64,000 bases of DNA from Paraescarpia echinospica (GCA_020002185.1 CM034533.1:51913568-51977567), one strand, 5' to 3'; shown: positions 11,043 to 23,640, counted from the stretch's first letter. Numbers and translations: made by a program. The notes: a model not told the origin generated them from the letters alone.

Positions 11043-11560
11043 TTGGTATGGTTCATCACAGAAATAACAAAAGAGGAAGTGAATTGTCGTGTATTTATTC
11101 CTAGGGTAAAGGGTTATGGACAAACTTCGTTTATGTATACAGCCATCCACCATTGCAATAACTTACCAATTGTAACAAAACAATGTCAGTCCAAAACTGG
11201 TTTTAAAAATCAGGTGGAGTCTCATTAATATACTCGTCTGCTTGCTCATGACGTAAATCGTTATCGTTTTAACGTCTTAGAGTAGTTTTCTAAAAACGTA
11301 ATATTACCAATTTTGTTATGGGTGTAGATCTTGTGTAAATAGTTTACATAATTTTATTGGCTTACCTTTTTATGTTGTCTCATCTTATTGTATAATTTAT
11401 ACACCTATTTTATTTATTTTCAGTATCATTATTTTTTATTCTTTATGACGATCACATTTGACATTAATTCTAATTCTCCCGAGAGAAGACGATCCTGGCG
11501 AACCAGTTTTTATCGTCGGTTTCACGACCGGAATTTCTTTCTATCTCCTGTGGATTGTCG
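11043..11560 (+). pseudogene. LINE 3'-terminal fragment
   Basis: The frame from 11043 reads a short segment with KGYGQTSFMYTAIHHCNNLP and CQSKTGFKNQVESH, matching in layout the C-terminal 'W-N-x-LP ... S-x-x-F-K' motif found at the end of many LINE reverse-transcriptase proteins. A stop follows at 11226 and similar sequence continues for about 16 codons. The untranslated part runs to a (TA)n tract near 11566-11584, a common LINE terminus. No RT core remains. Confidence 0.45.
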
Positions 11561-11749
11561 ATGGCAATATATATATATATATATTTCAAAACCAAGTTCT
11601 TTCATTGATGGAGCTATGTTTGAGTAATTCTAGTAGACATATACCTACTCATACAGCCTTACTCGTGTAAAACTATATCTACATTTATGCCTTGCCTGGG
11701 TAGGTCTCTATTGAACCCCTCCTAGGTTATATTCCCAGTACCCTGAATC

Positions 11750-12108
11750 GTTGTCACCACCGCCGCCGTCACAACTCCATCTTTTATCGCTATCTCCATC
11801 GAAGTCATCTTCGCCATTCCATTACAGTCGCCGTCTCTGTCTTGGCCTTCGTCCCCGTCCCAGTCGTCGTATCCATCGCATACACCGTCTCCATCTCCTT
11901 CGTCCTTTTCGTTTTAGACGCCTTCATCCTCTCACTCATTGTCGTCTTCTACGTTTCTTTCTTCGTCTCCTTCGTTGTCGTCGTCGCCGCCGTTTTCGTC
12001 TCACTATCCGTCTCGGTCTCTATCACCCTCTCAATCTTCCTTTCCGTCTGCCTCTCCATCTCCGTCTCCCTCTCACTCTCCCTCTCCACCACCGTCTCCG
12101 TCTCCCTC
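11750..12108 (+). repeat. Pyrimidine-rich imperfect trinucleotide repeat (TCC/TCT/CGT)
   Basis: Degenerate CTCCGTCTC-type repeat. The same kind of sequence resumes at 13606, showing it was one tract split by the hAT element. Open frames here are low complexity (Ser, Arg or Leu rich) and not genes. Confidence 0.8.
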
Positions 12109-13605
12109 CAGGGCCGTAGCTAGCCTAAACCAACTGTCGGGCAGTAAAAAAGTTACAGTAAAGCATACAAATTCACGCGGGGATTCTCTCCCAGAGTTGA
12201 AAATGTACCTCCTCTTGGTGCACTCAAGCGTACTTTCTGGAGAATTTTGCGCACGTTTCAAACATTGTTTCAGTGTTGGTCGCACGCTGCGTGGGAATGA
12301 AATATATATATATATATGTAAAGAAATCATTAATATCAAATGACAATACATTTATCAAAATCGATAGCTATGCATCATACACGGAATATCGGTCCAACAG
12401 TTACCCCGTCCGACAATATTTTGTAAGATCACTTCCTCTCGCCGTCGCGTGCAGTGATTCTCCAAATGGCTTTACACAAATAAACTTCTACCGAGGTGAG
12501 AAGATAGTTTGATAACATTCCGAGGCCATATTTCTGTCATTGTTGACCGACTCCATTATTTGAGGCGACGCATGGTAGAAAAGGACCGCTCACAAGGAAC
12601 GTTTGCGACTGGTGTAGTGAGAAAGATGTTTAAGATCTTACTGATGACGACAAATGTTTGAAGACACGCCGAAATCAGTTCACGTGAAGACGACGGTCGT
12701 GGAACTCGATGGTCATCGTACCTCTTTCGCCACTTTGCGATTTCCACAGGAAGCTCATTTTCGAGCTGCAGTGCGTCCATGGCGGTCACACGAAAATCGA
12801 TCAGCCAACTCGTCAAGGACGTGGTCATTACATGGATAAAATATATTGATGCGATAGTCAGCAGTTGATTGATCCGTGTCTCCAGCATTGGCGCGATGGC
12901 GCTGAAGCTGTGCCTTCCTGGGTTTGCGATTCTCAATACCCAAGTCGGCGCCATATTTCATCTCATCCTCATAGGATGGTCCTGCAATCCCGACAGCATT
13001 TACTCGCCAAAGAATATTGTTCTTGTATGCATCACCCAGATAGCACTGATTGGCATGGAAGTTCTTTGTCACGAACCAAAGAAAACTGAGCACCTTCTGG
13101 GCCACCACTCGGGTCAGGATGAATTGTGAATCTTCTAGAAGACGGCCGTACCCGGCTGCGTAATTTCGTGCGTCATCCGTACTGGCTCTTGTTGCGCAGA
13201 ACTTTGGTACACTTTGTTTTCAGGGGCGGATCTAACAGGATGAAATTGCCTTTTTAAGAAAAGGTGCTATTTTTCATATCGGGAACAGAGACCTTAGTAC
13301 TTAGTACACTGGCAGTACTGCTGTGCATGAAGGAACTACCCGCACCATTCATTCTCGCCCTTATCCACGCCTCAAGCCTGGGCACGATCGTTTTCAGGCA
13401 TGGATCCAGGATTTCGGGATATATGATGTGGGCCAGTTTTAAAAAATAAGGCACTTTGACCAATAAGTGGGCATGGAATTACAAAAAAAGCAGTGACACC
13501 AGTAGTATACGTTAAACAGGGCACTTTTAAACTGAAAGGGCACTTTTTTGTATTTTGTCTGGGAGGAAACTGCCCCCCCCTGCAACCCCGATAGCTACGG
13601 CCCTG
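12109..13605 (-). mobile_element. hAT-type DNA transposon with 14-bp terminal inverted repeats
   Basis: Left end CAGGGCCGTAGCTA and right end TAGCTACGGCCCTG are exact inverted copies with the CAGGG start expected for hAT. Between them lies a hAT transposase relic on the minus strand. The flanks are the two halves of one CT-rich repeat, so the 8-bp target duplication (TCTCCCTC left, CCCTCTCC right) cannot be judged reliably. Length about 1.5 kb, shorter than an autonomous element, so it is an internally deleted copy. Confidence 0.85.
12549..13110 (-). pseudogene. hAT transposase C-terminal fragment (dimerisation domain)
   Basis: Two overlapping minus-strand frames together show NILWRVNAVG, HRANAGDTDQS, RINIFYPCNDHVLDELADRF and, near the end, VANVPCERSFSTMRRLK. 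The ERSFS..RRLK block is the hallmark of the hAT C-terminal dimerisation region of the ZMYM1/THAP12-like group. The frame changes near 12870-12900 and the N-terminal BED finger and RNase H-fold start are missing, so it is dead. The 12109-12548 part beyond it holds no coding signal. Confidence 0.85.
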
Positions 13606-13958
13606 CCCTCTCCATCTCCGTCTCCATCTCCATCTGTCTCTCCATCTTCCTCTCATTCGTCGTCGTCGTCGTCGTCATCATCGTTTTCTTCTCCGTCGCC
13701 GTCTCGGACTGACTGACTGACTGACTTTTTCTCACCATCTCCAAGTACATCTTCTTCTCTGTGTCCTGTTCTGAAAGGGCACTTTTAAACTGAAAGAGAG
13801 AGAGAGAGAGATGGTGAAATATGGAGTGAGACAGGGGAACTAAGATATAGGAAGGTCGACATACAGGAAGGCAAGGAATAGAGTGAGATTGGGCGATCTG
13901 TGGCATTACCATGAGGAGAAGAGAGGAAGATAGGGAGACAGGGAAGACACGGAAGGAG

Positions 13959-14000
<42 letters not shown>

Positions 14001-14364
14001 GACATAAAGAGAGAGTCATATAGTGACGGGTATAGTTAGATACGGAGAAGCGAGTTAAGGAAGGAGAGAGGGGACGGGAGAGAAAGCGATAGACATGGAG
14101 GGACAGACAGGACGACGGAGAGAAATGGGGAGGTAGGGGGAGTTGAAGGGAGGGAGGTGTAGAGGAGATACAGAAGGACTGAGACGGAAATATAGGGAGG
14201 AGACGAACAGGGAAGACAGTGATAGGGACAGAGGGAGAAAGAGAGAGGTAGAAATGGAGGGGAGAGAGCGCGAGAAGTGTGGAATGAGTGACAGACAGAC
14301 AGACAGACAGATAGACAGACAGACAGAAAGACAGATAACAGACAGACAGACAGACAGACAGACA
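13606..14364. repeat. Simple-sequence block: CT, GA and CAGA repeats
   Basis: Continuation of the split pyrimidine tract to about 13740, then (GA)n at 13795-13813 and 13963-13996, purine-rich GGAGA sequence, and (CAGA)n at about 14292-14364. Long Ser/Leu open frames on the minus strand (13595-14425) are products of this composition. Confidence 0.9.
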
Positions 14365-14629
14365 GGTAAGAGACAAACATGAGACTCCCACTAAGGCTAA
14401 GACTAGCCGCTCTCACAGGAGCCACCCGGTTGTACTATATCGTACAATTCAAAGAGTAACTACTAATAATTATATAATATTGATAATCATGTATGTAGAT
14501 ATATACTTCTATGCTAAATTCTAGGCTATGTAAAAGAAAACAATATATATATATATATAAATTACTCAATGTAACTATTACATTGTCCAAGGAGGTGAAA
14601 TTCCACAATAATTCAGTGATGAAGAGAGG

Positions 14630-14755
14630 AAGAGAAGGGAATATGGAAATAGGGGGATAGGGAAATTGGGTGGAAAGGGAAATAGGGGGATGGGGAAATA
14701 GGGAGATATGGAAATAGGTGGATAGGGAAATAGGGGGGATAGGGAGGGAGAGATT
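14630..14755 (+). repeat. G-rich minisatellite, unit about GGGAAATAGGGGGAT
   Basis: Seven or eight degenerate units of about 14-16 bp with runs of three to six G separated by AAATA or ATA. The plus strand has many G runs within short spacing and is a strong G-quadruplex candidate. Confidence 0.8.
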
Positions 14756-15070
14756 GATGTTTGTATTTATAATAAAATCGCTTAAAGCTTCGCAGTAATT
14801 ATAACGTATGCTGGTTTTGCCTCTTATTCCATTTGGCCAATGCAAGTTGTGAATAATGTATGGCAATGCCACGTTATATTCGCAGAGAAATGTTAGTCAC
14901 CGATGCAATGGAACTATGACCCCCCTTCGAAGCCGTTGGCAAGGTAATACTCCATATGGGGATTAATAATTGCTAATGTATAATTCACATGTTATAGATA
15001 CCCAATTATATATTTTTTTAAATCGTCGGTATTCACTCCTCATCGAGGACATGATACACCTGGCAACTTT
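14756..15070. other. No feature recognised
   Basis: AT-rich, unique-looking sequence with no coding pattern. Confidence 0.35.
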
Positions 15071-15077
15071 TTTTAAT

Positions 15078-15545
15078 TCAGGTTTCAGCTGCCCATGTCG
15101 CGCTCTCTCGTCGCGCTGTCTCGCACCTTGACATTGGAAGACGAGGGGGTGCTATTGGAGATTTTTCGCCGGAATTTAGCGGCTCAGCACGTCTCAGCAC
15201 GTCTCCCGTGGTGTCGCGCTGTCTCGGCTGATGACACCGGAAAACGGGGGGAGATGCTGTGGGAGATTTTAAGCGAAAGTGCGGGAGTATTGCCCGCATT
15301 CCGGAACTCAGGGAAATACACCCAAAATTGCTGACTCCGATTAAAAAGTTGGCAGGTATAGCACTATTTCCGTGACACACCGCCTGACGCTGGCAAAATG
15401 TTTTGCGTTGTTTCGTTTTGTTGTATGTTCTCGCGTCTCCATCTTCGTCTTCGCCGATTCCGATATTTCCAATGCTACTGTGTGCACGTGGCCAGGCGTA
15501 CTTCGATTTATACACGTTTATTACACGCTTCTCTCTGTCCACTTA
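15078..15545. other. GC-richer block with an internal imperfect duplication, function unknown
   Basis: The segment around 15098-15175 (GTCGCGCTGTCTCGCACC ... GGAGATTTTTCGCC) is loosely repeated at 15207-15285 (GTCGCGCTGTCTCGGCTG ... GGAGATTTTAAGCG). Open frames exist on both strands but neither shows a domain. It may be a piece of an unrecognised transposon. Confidence 0.3.
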
Positions 15546-15619
15546 ATATTGGTTCACCTATGTTCTGAGGGTTAGGGCAAACCAGGAACACATTGTTTAC
15601 TGCCCTGGCATTTGCTGCA

Positions 15620-18300
15620 TCATTCTTTCAACAGAGAGGACACTCTGCCTGCTCGTGTTCGATTCAATGACAAGAAACAACACGGGAGATGGTAGTAACC
15701 GGTTATAAGCCTAATGCTCGATTGGCATAGAGCATGGCGCCAGGGATCACCTCTGACAATGGGAGAGACTTTTGTCTCGTGGTTAGTATCCGCCCGCTCC
15801 AAACTGGGTAGCCCCCAGTCAATTTTATCTAACCCGCCACATTCTGAAGGCCTGCCTGGGTGTGCAAACCTAATATCAGTCTGCAATCATCACACCTGCA
15901 AAATGACAACGAAAACTGGCTTCGGCACGTGGAATGTACGGACAGTGTCCCCAGGAATGTCCCCGGATTACGATTCCATTAGCGATCTAAGAAAGAGTGC
16001 TGTAATCGACCGAGAATTGGCCAACACTCGATGCTGAGGAGGACACCAAGGAGCACTTCTACTCGCAGCTCGACCAAGTTCTAACCGCTGTCCCCAGGGA
16101 GGAAAAGCTCATCTTACTGGGGGGGTTAATGTCAGAGTAGGCTGCGACTCCAGGCTGTGGAATACCATCATCGGCAAGGAAAGGGTTGGAAAGGCTAACT
16201 CAAATGGCATCCTCCTGTTAAGCAAGTGCGCAGAACATGACTTTGTAATTACTAACACCCAGTTCCGACAGAAATACATGTACAAGACGATATAGATGCA
16301 CCCACGTTCTAAACATTGGCACCTCTTGGACTATGTTATTGTCCGTGCCTGCGACCGAAAGGATGTCCGCATTACACGAGCAATGCGTGGAACTGTTTCA
16401 TTCTCAACGGACCATCGCCTGGTGCGATCAATCATGAACATTCGCCTTGCTCGGAAACATCGTAAACGTCCAAAGACAAGCAGCAAGAAGTACAACATGA
16501 AAGCCCACAAAAATCCAAACACAATAACTACATTCCAGGAATGTATCTCCTCTCTTCTTGTTGATCTCCCTTCAGCTGACGCAACTGTTGACCAGCAGTG
16601 GGATGCACTTAAATCCGCCATCCATAAGGCATGTACACAGACAATCGGCCACACCTCGCGCATGAACCAGGAGTGGTTCGATGAGAATGATGTGGAAATT
16701 CAAGATCTCATTGAACGCAAGAGAAAAACCTTCTGCAAAGTGACATTACTTCTCAGCAGACGCGAAAGTACACGAACGCATCAAAGCTGAGACCCAAAAG
16801 AAGATCAGAGATATTAAAAACAAATGGTGGGAAGAGAGGGTCAAAATGATCCAAGGCTTTGCTGATCAACACGACATGCAAAACTTCTTCCAGGCAACAA
16901 AGGCTACCTATGGCCCGAACTCAAATTGCCACATTCCTCTCCAGTGTCAAAGGGGGCGCTCCTGAAAGATGACACTGCCATCCAACAACGATAGAAGGAG
17001 CACTTTAAACTGGTTATAAACCGAGAATCGGCGGTGACAGTAGATACCATCTTTTCCATACCGCAGCACCCAGAAAGAGCATCTCTAGATATCCTGCCAA
17101 CTCGAGACGAAGTCCAACGTGCTACAAAGGAAATGAAAAACAATAAAGCTTGTGGCTCGGACGGCATTCCTGCGGAAATTCTCATATTCGGTGGCGAGAA
17201 TCTCGCAAACAAACTTTATGATCTCATATGCAAGCTCTGGCGGGACAAGCAAATTCCGCCAGACCTCAGAAATGTTAACATCATCACCATCTACAAAAAG
17301 GGAGATAAATCAGAGTGTGGTAACTACCGAGGTATTACCCTACTATCCATATGCGGGAAAAGATCTAGATCTCCTTACATAAGCCTATCAAAGTCTAAGA
17401 CTTTCCATCAACATCAGAAAAAACAACGCACTGCAGGCTACAATGAAGGACCTCCCCAAAAACAAAATATCTGGAATAATCCTAGAAGTTGTTGAACATT
17501 TCCCGTAGTTAGGGAGTGATCTATCCCAGAAGGCCACCATCGAAGCAGAAATTCAGCATCGTATATGCTGTGCCAGCACATCCTTCAGGAAACTACGCAA
17601 CCGAGTCTTCGATGATCACAACCTCAGGAAAGAGACTAAGGTGTTGGTCTACAAAGCCGTTTGTGTTACCACGCTACTATACGGGAGCGAGGCCTGGGAC
17701 AGATATCGTTGTCATCTGAAAACCCTGAATAAATTTCACCAACGTTGCCCCAGGAAGATCTTTAGCATCCAATGGGAAGATCGCCGCACCAACGCCAGCG
17801 TCTTCACTGAGGTGAAGACAACCAGTGGTGAGGCAATGATAACGTAGAACCAGCTCCGCTGGACTGGCCACTGTTTTAGAATGTCAGACAGCCGCCTTCC
17901 CCGACAACTACTGTTCTCACAGCTAACGCATGGTTTGAGAACACGTGGTGGCCAGAGAAAACGTTTCAAAGACACTGCCAAATATTACTTGACGAAAGGC
18001 CAGATTGACATCAACATTTGGGAGGACATGGCTGCGGACCGTCTACTTTGGCGCCGTAGCATCCACCAGGCAACGGCCCAATTTGAGACAGACCGTCTAC
18101 TTTACGAGGCTGAGAAACGGCATAGGAGAAAGGAGAGGGATATGTCTCAACACCTACACGTCGCCCTCCCACCTGGAACCTCCTTTCCACACTGCAACAA
18201 GATCTGCATATCGATAATCGGGCTTTTGAGTCACCTCAGGACCCACGACCGACCCCTGGCAGACGTGATCCTCGCTCCGAGGGACCGCTGATGTTGACGA
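15620..18300 (+). pseudogene. Non-LTR retrotransposon with C-terminal zinc finger, decayed
   Basis: A 5' UTR-like region precedes ATG 15903, which starts an endonuclease N-terminus (FGTWNVRTVS ... KSAVIDRELANTR). The remainder of the endonuclease is broken (LLDYVIVRACDRKDVRIT, STDHRLVRS near 16330-16440), then come an EEF-like linker and the start of the RT (NNKACGSDGIPAEIL near 17140, IYKKGDKSECGNYRGITLLS near 17300). The RT catalytic core is deleted between about 17370 and 17510. The C-terminal part resumes at about 17540 with VTTLLYGSEAWDRYRCHL, ends in an LRWTGH and GGQRKRFKD region, and closes with a C2H2-like finger (FPHCNKIC ... HLRTH) near 18190. Many stops and frameshifts; at least one internal deletion. 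Confidence 0.85.
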
Positions 18301-19585
18301 TGGTGGTTAGACTGGCAGGGAAGACTGGCAGAGATGGATGGAACGAAGGACAGGTACTCATTCATTACTCTAATAATAGACGAGGGAACAAATGAGTCTC
18401 GACTGCGATCCAGTTTACAGTGTTGGAGTTGAAATCGGCGGCCGGAAGGATGCAGTTTATAGCATGTAAACAGGGTATGGATAAATAAGGCACTAATAAA
18501 TATACACATCTAATCTACCACTGTAAATTGGTGACACGGGTCAATATTTGTTAAAGTGTAAAAAACGTTGTCATCAAAATTTTTAACACATTGAATATAC
18601 ATATATATGTATTAATTAGATGATTTCCAATATGTATGTGTTATGATTGGATATTTGTCTTTTGGAAATGTTCACATGCAAAGAAAAACATGACTAAATC
18701 CCAGTATACTACAGATATTATACATTGACATGTAGGCTAAATTTGTTCACTTATCTTAATTTGTTTTACAAGACTAAGAAATCATATTTTGCCATCTGTC
18801 ATATATATAGCTAAATATGAAAATTTGTTTGAGCTTTTTTCCTTGTCATACTAGCATCTGATGTTAATATTATTAATGAGGACTGTGCATGTATCAATTT
18901 AGCCTGTTTATTTTATATCATGGCTCAATGCAATTTTTTACTTAACTGGTCAAAATATTAGCAGTATCTGCCTTAAAAAATAAATACTTCCTTAATCTGA
19001 GATGAGGCATAGGGTTAGGATAAGTTTGATGAAAATAATTTGGGCCATTTAGGTAAGATTACTGGAAATTTTGAACCTGGGCTTTTCGGACGGTATATAA
19101 TAATAATATTTATTATAAATTATAACTGTTTATTATTATGGATGTGGTCTGACATCCTTGATATACGCGCGATAGATCTGCTGTCGTTGTTCATACACAT
19201 TTATTACGCAGCCCGGCCATCAGAATCAACTCATCCTAGACATATTAATCATTACCTTCACCAAATGGCTCTACGTGCTTTCTCGTCCAAACCGATTCCT
19301 AGCAGCAAACATTCTCTTGCCGGCACCGAGGTCAACCAATAGTCAACAAGCCGACGTTCACAACGTCACCAGTCATCGACGGATCTAGTACAAGAGCCAG
19401 CAGGGTTTATTTACGTTTTATTTGCCAAAAGGTCTGAGGGAGATTTCTGGAGTAAAAGTTACCGTAGAATCCGAGTATCTATTACATTAAAAATTATACT
19501 TGGAAGATTTCTCAGAATTTGCATCATAAGTGGGGCACCCTCAAATCACACCTAAGTTGTTTCCCGTCGCGTCGCTTCCAACAGT
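18300..19585. other. No gene recognised; AT-rich intergenic sequence
   Basis: Low-complexity AT-rich DNA with a short TATATA run near 18600. The more GC-balanced part 19140-19420 shows no conserved motif; it could be a decayed LTR of the neighbouring Gypsy element, but I found no matching partner. Confidence 0.35.
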
Positions 19586-19589
19586 TTCA

Positions 19590-19800
19590 ATATTTTGAAT
19601 GAAAATCGCATGTAGCCACGACCGATACATATAAATGAGATATCAAATACAAATTTGATATATGCTGGATCTGCAGGTATGCTTGAATTATTTCTATCGA
19701 CATCATATAATTACCTACGAAGCTGTATGTAACCGTACCCAAATTGCGCACGTTCGAAAAAAGACAAATCAATGTCCTTCCGTTTATGTGGTTAAACCAT
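19590..19800. repeat. Copy 1 of an unclassified dispersed repeat
   Basis: Contains GAAGCTGTATGTAACCGTAC followed by CCAAATTGCGCACGTTCG and AAAAAAGACAAATC. Very similar blocks occur at about 27300-27430 (same orientation) and 34465-34570 (opposite). The family is not known to me. Confidence 0.6.
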
Positions 19801-19849
19801 GGATGCAACTGCTGGTCGAAATCACACATCATTAAAAAGTTTATTTTAT

Positions 19850-22800
19850 TCCGCTGACAATTGCCTTCTGCAGTATTGTCGACACGAACATCGTTCTCTC
19901 CCGACTGTACCGTGTCCGGTTTGATGTATGAGCGGTTGCACCAGTAGACACGACCACTGGACAGTTTCACATGATAGTCGCGGTGTCGGCCAATTCCGAC
20001 GATCACGCCTACTTTATCCCACTTTTTTGTAAGGGGATTTTGTAATCTTACCTGTGCGCCAATGCGTAGCTGTGGTCGAGGACGGGATTGCCTGTTGTAA
20101 CGCTCTTCGCCCCATGCATGTGTTTGCCAGCAGCCAGCAGCTAGCATCCAGCTTATCCGCCACATTATGCTTGCAAACGATTGTCGGTGTGCGGCTACTG
20201 CCGATCGCAGTGGGTGTCCAAAGAGGATTTGTGCAGGGGAGAGGCCATCTGCACGAGGAGTATTGCGGTATTCTAGAAGTCCTCGCTGGAAATTCTCATC
20301 GTCCTGATCTCCATTCACAGTTTTTGGTGCAATGAGTTATTTCATTGTTTTCACCGGAGCCTCGGCATGTCCGTTAGACTGGTCGATCATCTTGGTCGTC
20401 TTCATGTACCATTCTGGATGCATTGATGGTTACCGCGTGAACGTGGTGTTCTACTTCTTCTTCTGCTTCTTGATCCTCCTCTGATGGATCCGACACAGGT
20501 ACACGTGACAAAGCATCTGGGAAGCAATGATCTTTGCTCTTTGTCCAGCGTGTCGTGAACGAGAAGAGTGGTGTCTTTTCTTTGAGACGTCGAAGAAGCG
20601 TATTGTCGATATCGTCAAGGCGATGGCGATCGAGAATTGTCACCAATGATTTGTGATCGACGACCAACTAAAAATGTGACAGTCCGAATAGTTGAATGCG
20701 ACACTTCTTCACTGCCCAAGTGGCTGCCAGTATCTCTAATTCCACCATGGCAAAGCGACTTTCCGTGTCTGTAAGAAAGCGTGATCCGCATTGAATCAGT
20801 CTCCATTTGTCTGCGTATTGCTACAAAAGAGCATAGCCCAGACGTCTGCGTCGCGATACATATGTGTGTAGCGCCGTTGGTTTTGATGGATCAAAGTGTG
20901 CCAGTGTAGGAGCAGTTACCAACGCTTTCTTTGTGGATTGAAAGGCTTTGCTGTGTGTTTCAGTCCATCGAAACTCGTTCTTGCTCTTCAGTAGCTCACG
21001 CAATGGATCAGCAGTTGTACTGACCGCTGTCGTGAAGTCACCAAGCTGGTTGATAAGGCCCATCAAAGATCGTAGTTCTGTCAAGCAGGTTGGTGTAGGG
21101 AATTCGGCGATTGCTTTTAGCTTTTCCGGATCTGTGCTGACGCCTTCTACGTTGATTTTGAAGACAACGTAATTCACCTAATTTTCCGCGAACTTGAACT
21201 TGTCGGGGTTCAGTGTGATGCCGTGCTCTCGACAACGGAGCAACACTGAGCGAACTCTTTCGATGTGTTGCTCAAAGTTTTCGTCGTGTACAACGACGTC
21301 ATCCATTACCATCCGGCGATCGCTATGTCGCTGCGTCTGCAATATTCATCGCCGGTTGAGGACAGTCCCATGGTGCTTCTCAAGAAGAGATAACGTCCCC
21401 AAGGGGTCAAGAAAGGCGTGAGTTCTTGGCATTCGGGCGATAGTGGTATCTGCCAGTACCCTTATTTTGCGTCTAACGTCGTGAAATATTGTTTTGGCAC
21501 TACCACGAGCGGATGACACCATCTGGTGGGAACGTCTCCCAATGGCTTGATAATGCCTTATCTTGACATCTGGTTGAGATTTGTTTTGACTTCATCCCGC
21601 CATGCGAAAGGAATGGGGCGAGTGGCAGATATTGCAAAAGTCTCAACGTTCTCGTTTAAGTGGATTTTCATTGGTTCACCCAACATTGTCTTCGGTTGGT
21701 CACCTGTGTCGAACACGTCTTTGAATTCTTAATCGTTCGGCATGATTCCTAGGTCTTGGCAAACATACCAAGCCAGCAAAAGTCCGTTTTGTTCTTTGCA
21801 TATAAGAACCGTTTCTTTCGTATATTTGTCTGCTGCATGGATGTGGAGGTCTACTGTGCCAATGCATTCGAATGATGTACCATTGGCAGCAATGATTGTG
21901 TCTTCGGGGGGACATGTATTTCCGATGTCTAATCCTATTTGTTTTAGGTTATCAACCTCTGCAAGAGTGGCTTCGGCCCCTGTATCTGGTGTTGAATGTG
22001 CTATTGTGATGAAGCTATCATCAGCATAATGATGACGTTGTACCTTAATGCATGGGGCGCGACGGTGTTTTTTCTTTCCCAGAATGTCCAGTACGCGAAT
22101 CTGACTCATTGCGGTCGATCGGCGTGTACTCTTGTTCTGTGGATTGTTCTGACGGCAACACGTAGCCCAATGACCCATTTTCTTACAGACTGAACATACA
22201 CTGGGTCGTGCAGGACATTCATCTCGCGTTTTATGAGCCGATTTTCCACAATAACCGCGTCTGTGATTATGTTTTGAAGTGGCGTTATTCCTGGTTTTGC
22301 TACGTTGCCATGTTTTCTTTTCAATTCTGTCTATCTTCGTATGGCCTTTGTCATTGTTTGCAAATGCAGCTTCGTCATTCCTTGCTGATTTTTCACTCCT
22401 GCAGATATCAACTGTTGTCTGTAGAGAAGGGGGAGGCGTGATTGCTTATAACTTTTGTTTTGTTTCTGGGTCACGAATTCCAGATATAATTCGCGTAGTA
22501 AGACGATCGCCTAAGCACTGCTGGCAAAGGTCTGCATTTTTGGCAATTTCCCGCAAGTCCATGTAGAAGTGGTCGAACGGTTCGCCTTCTTCTTGTTTGC
22601 GTTCTTCTAGTGCCACCCTGTCCAGTGTAACATTTCGTTTGGCTCGGATGTGTTGTTGGATTCGGTCTAAGATCGCTGGGACGGCTACGTCGTCATCGTT
22701 GTCTATACCGATGGCTAATTGCAATGTAGCACGCATTTCAATAGAGGCTAGTGCGCAACATGGCTATCTGTTGGCGTCGTGGGAGACGGTCGAGCTGTTC

Positions 22801-23295
22801 TAACTCCACGAAATCTTCCCATGATCGCCTCCATGCTGCTAGTTCTCGTAGTGTTATGTCTGCTGTCACTGGCTCCAGCGGTCTAGTTTTAGCGTGTTGG
22901 CCGGTAGAAGTACGCTGGACGTTGGTCACGGTGTCTGTATGTTGAGTCTCTGGACCACTGAACTCATCATTGACGCCGTTGCTGTGTGCGCGCGATGGTG
23001 ACTTGTGGGCGCATCTGTCGAGGGTCTCGCAGAGTAGACACATCGATAGTTCATATCTTTCATCGCGTGCGCGCTCCCGTTCCTGTTCTCGCTGTTTACG
23101 TTTGTTGTCCCGTTCTTCTTGTTTAGACAGGAATGTCGCAAGCCAGTCTGGTGCGATTGCGTTACCGCAGCACGGACTTTGGTGAACGTTAACGCTTGTG
23201 GTGCGCTCTTGCGGAGCTTTTGAAAGCTCCGCGGCGCCGTGTTTGCTTGTGGCGCGGGATTTTCTGTCCATTTTGTCGCTACCGTTTACAGACAA
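19850..23295 (-). pseudogene. Gypsy LTR retrotransposon internal region, integrase core deleted
   Basis: On the minus strand: gag from ATG 23295 (charged, Arg/Glu-rich start, then KQEEGEPFDHFYMDLREI near 22580); a zinc knuckle CSVCKKMGHWATCC near 22170; an aspartic protease with DTGAEATLAE near 21980; a reverse transcriptase with PTRWCHPLVVVPK near 21525, a deletion removing the next conserved blocks, then VMDDVVVHDEN (the catalytic DD) near 21300; an RNase H region (20375-20810) in two frames. The integrase is missing from its zinc domain through most of the catalytic core: the sequence jumps from the RNase H tether to SNGHAEAPVKTMK near 20380 and the C-terminal LLEYRNTPRADGLSPAQILFG. Stops and frameshifts occur throughout. 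It cannot be functional. No second LTR was found. Confidence 0.85.
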
Positions 23296-23340
23296 ACCGA
23301 CTTTTTACCGCCTTATTTCGAGTTCGTGGCCTTTTGCAGA

Positions 23341-23348
23341 CTGCGCCA
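23341..23348 (-). promoter_or_regulatory. Primer-binding-site-like TGGCGCAG next to a putative LTR end
   Basis: Reading the minus strand, ...TTTAACA is followed by TGGCGCAGTC, where TGG pairs with the CCA end of a tRNA. This is where a Gypsy PBS should lie, just before gag. Confidence 0.45.
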
Positions 23349-23640
23349 TGTTAAAGCTTACACTCAATGAGATATAGCAACAGAACCAAACATTGTTTAT
23401 TACGTACCAGAAACGGTAAATTATTATACAATAGCGTGAGCCATCAAATCACTGTTAAGCGATGTTGATCGTTCTTGTGGTCTCTCGTCAGAGACGGGAG
23501 GTCCCATTATTTGAGGGGAGACTGCACCACAATGATGTGTACAACAGCCCAACTTTTGCGGCTCATTCTCAAATCGGCATGGACACAGATGATCCACGAA
23601 AGTACAAATGCGTCTATTTTTCATGCACAACTATTTAGCA
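23349..23640 (-). repeat. Putative 5' LTR of the decayed Gypsy element, boundary uncertain
   Basis: Follows the PBS-like site, has no coding signal, and ends CA in transcript orientation. The outer boundary is guessed, because no 3' LTR copy was recognised near 19.4-19.8 kb. The pogo element lies immediately to the right. Confidence 0.3.

Noticed and set aside
11751..12343. Ser/Arg/Leu-rich open frames in three phases
   Set aside because: Products of a CT-rich trinucleotide repeat; all frames stay open because of composition.
13595..14425. Long Ser/Leu/Cys-rich minus-strand open frames
   Set aside because: Antisense of GA, GGA and CAGA simple repeats.
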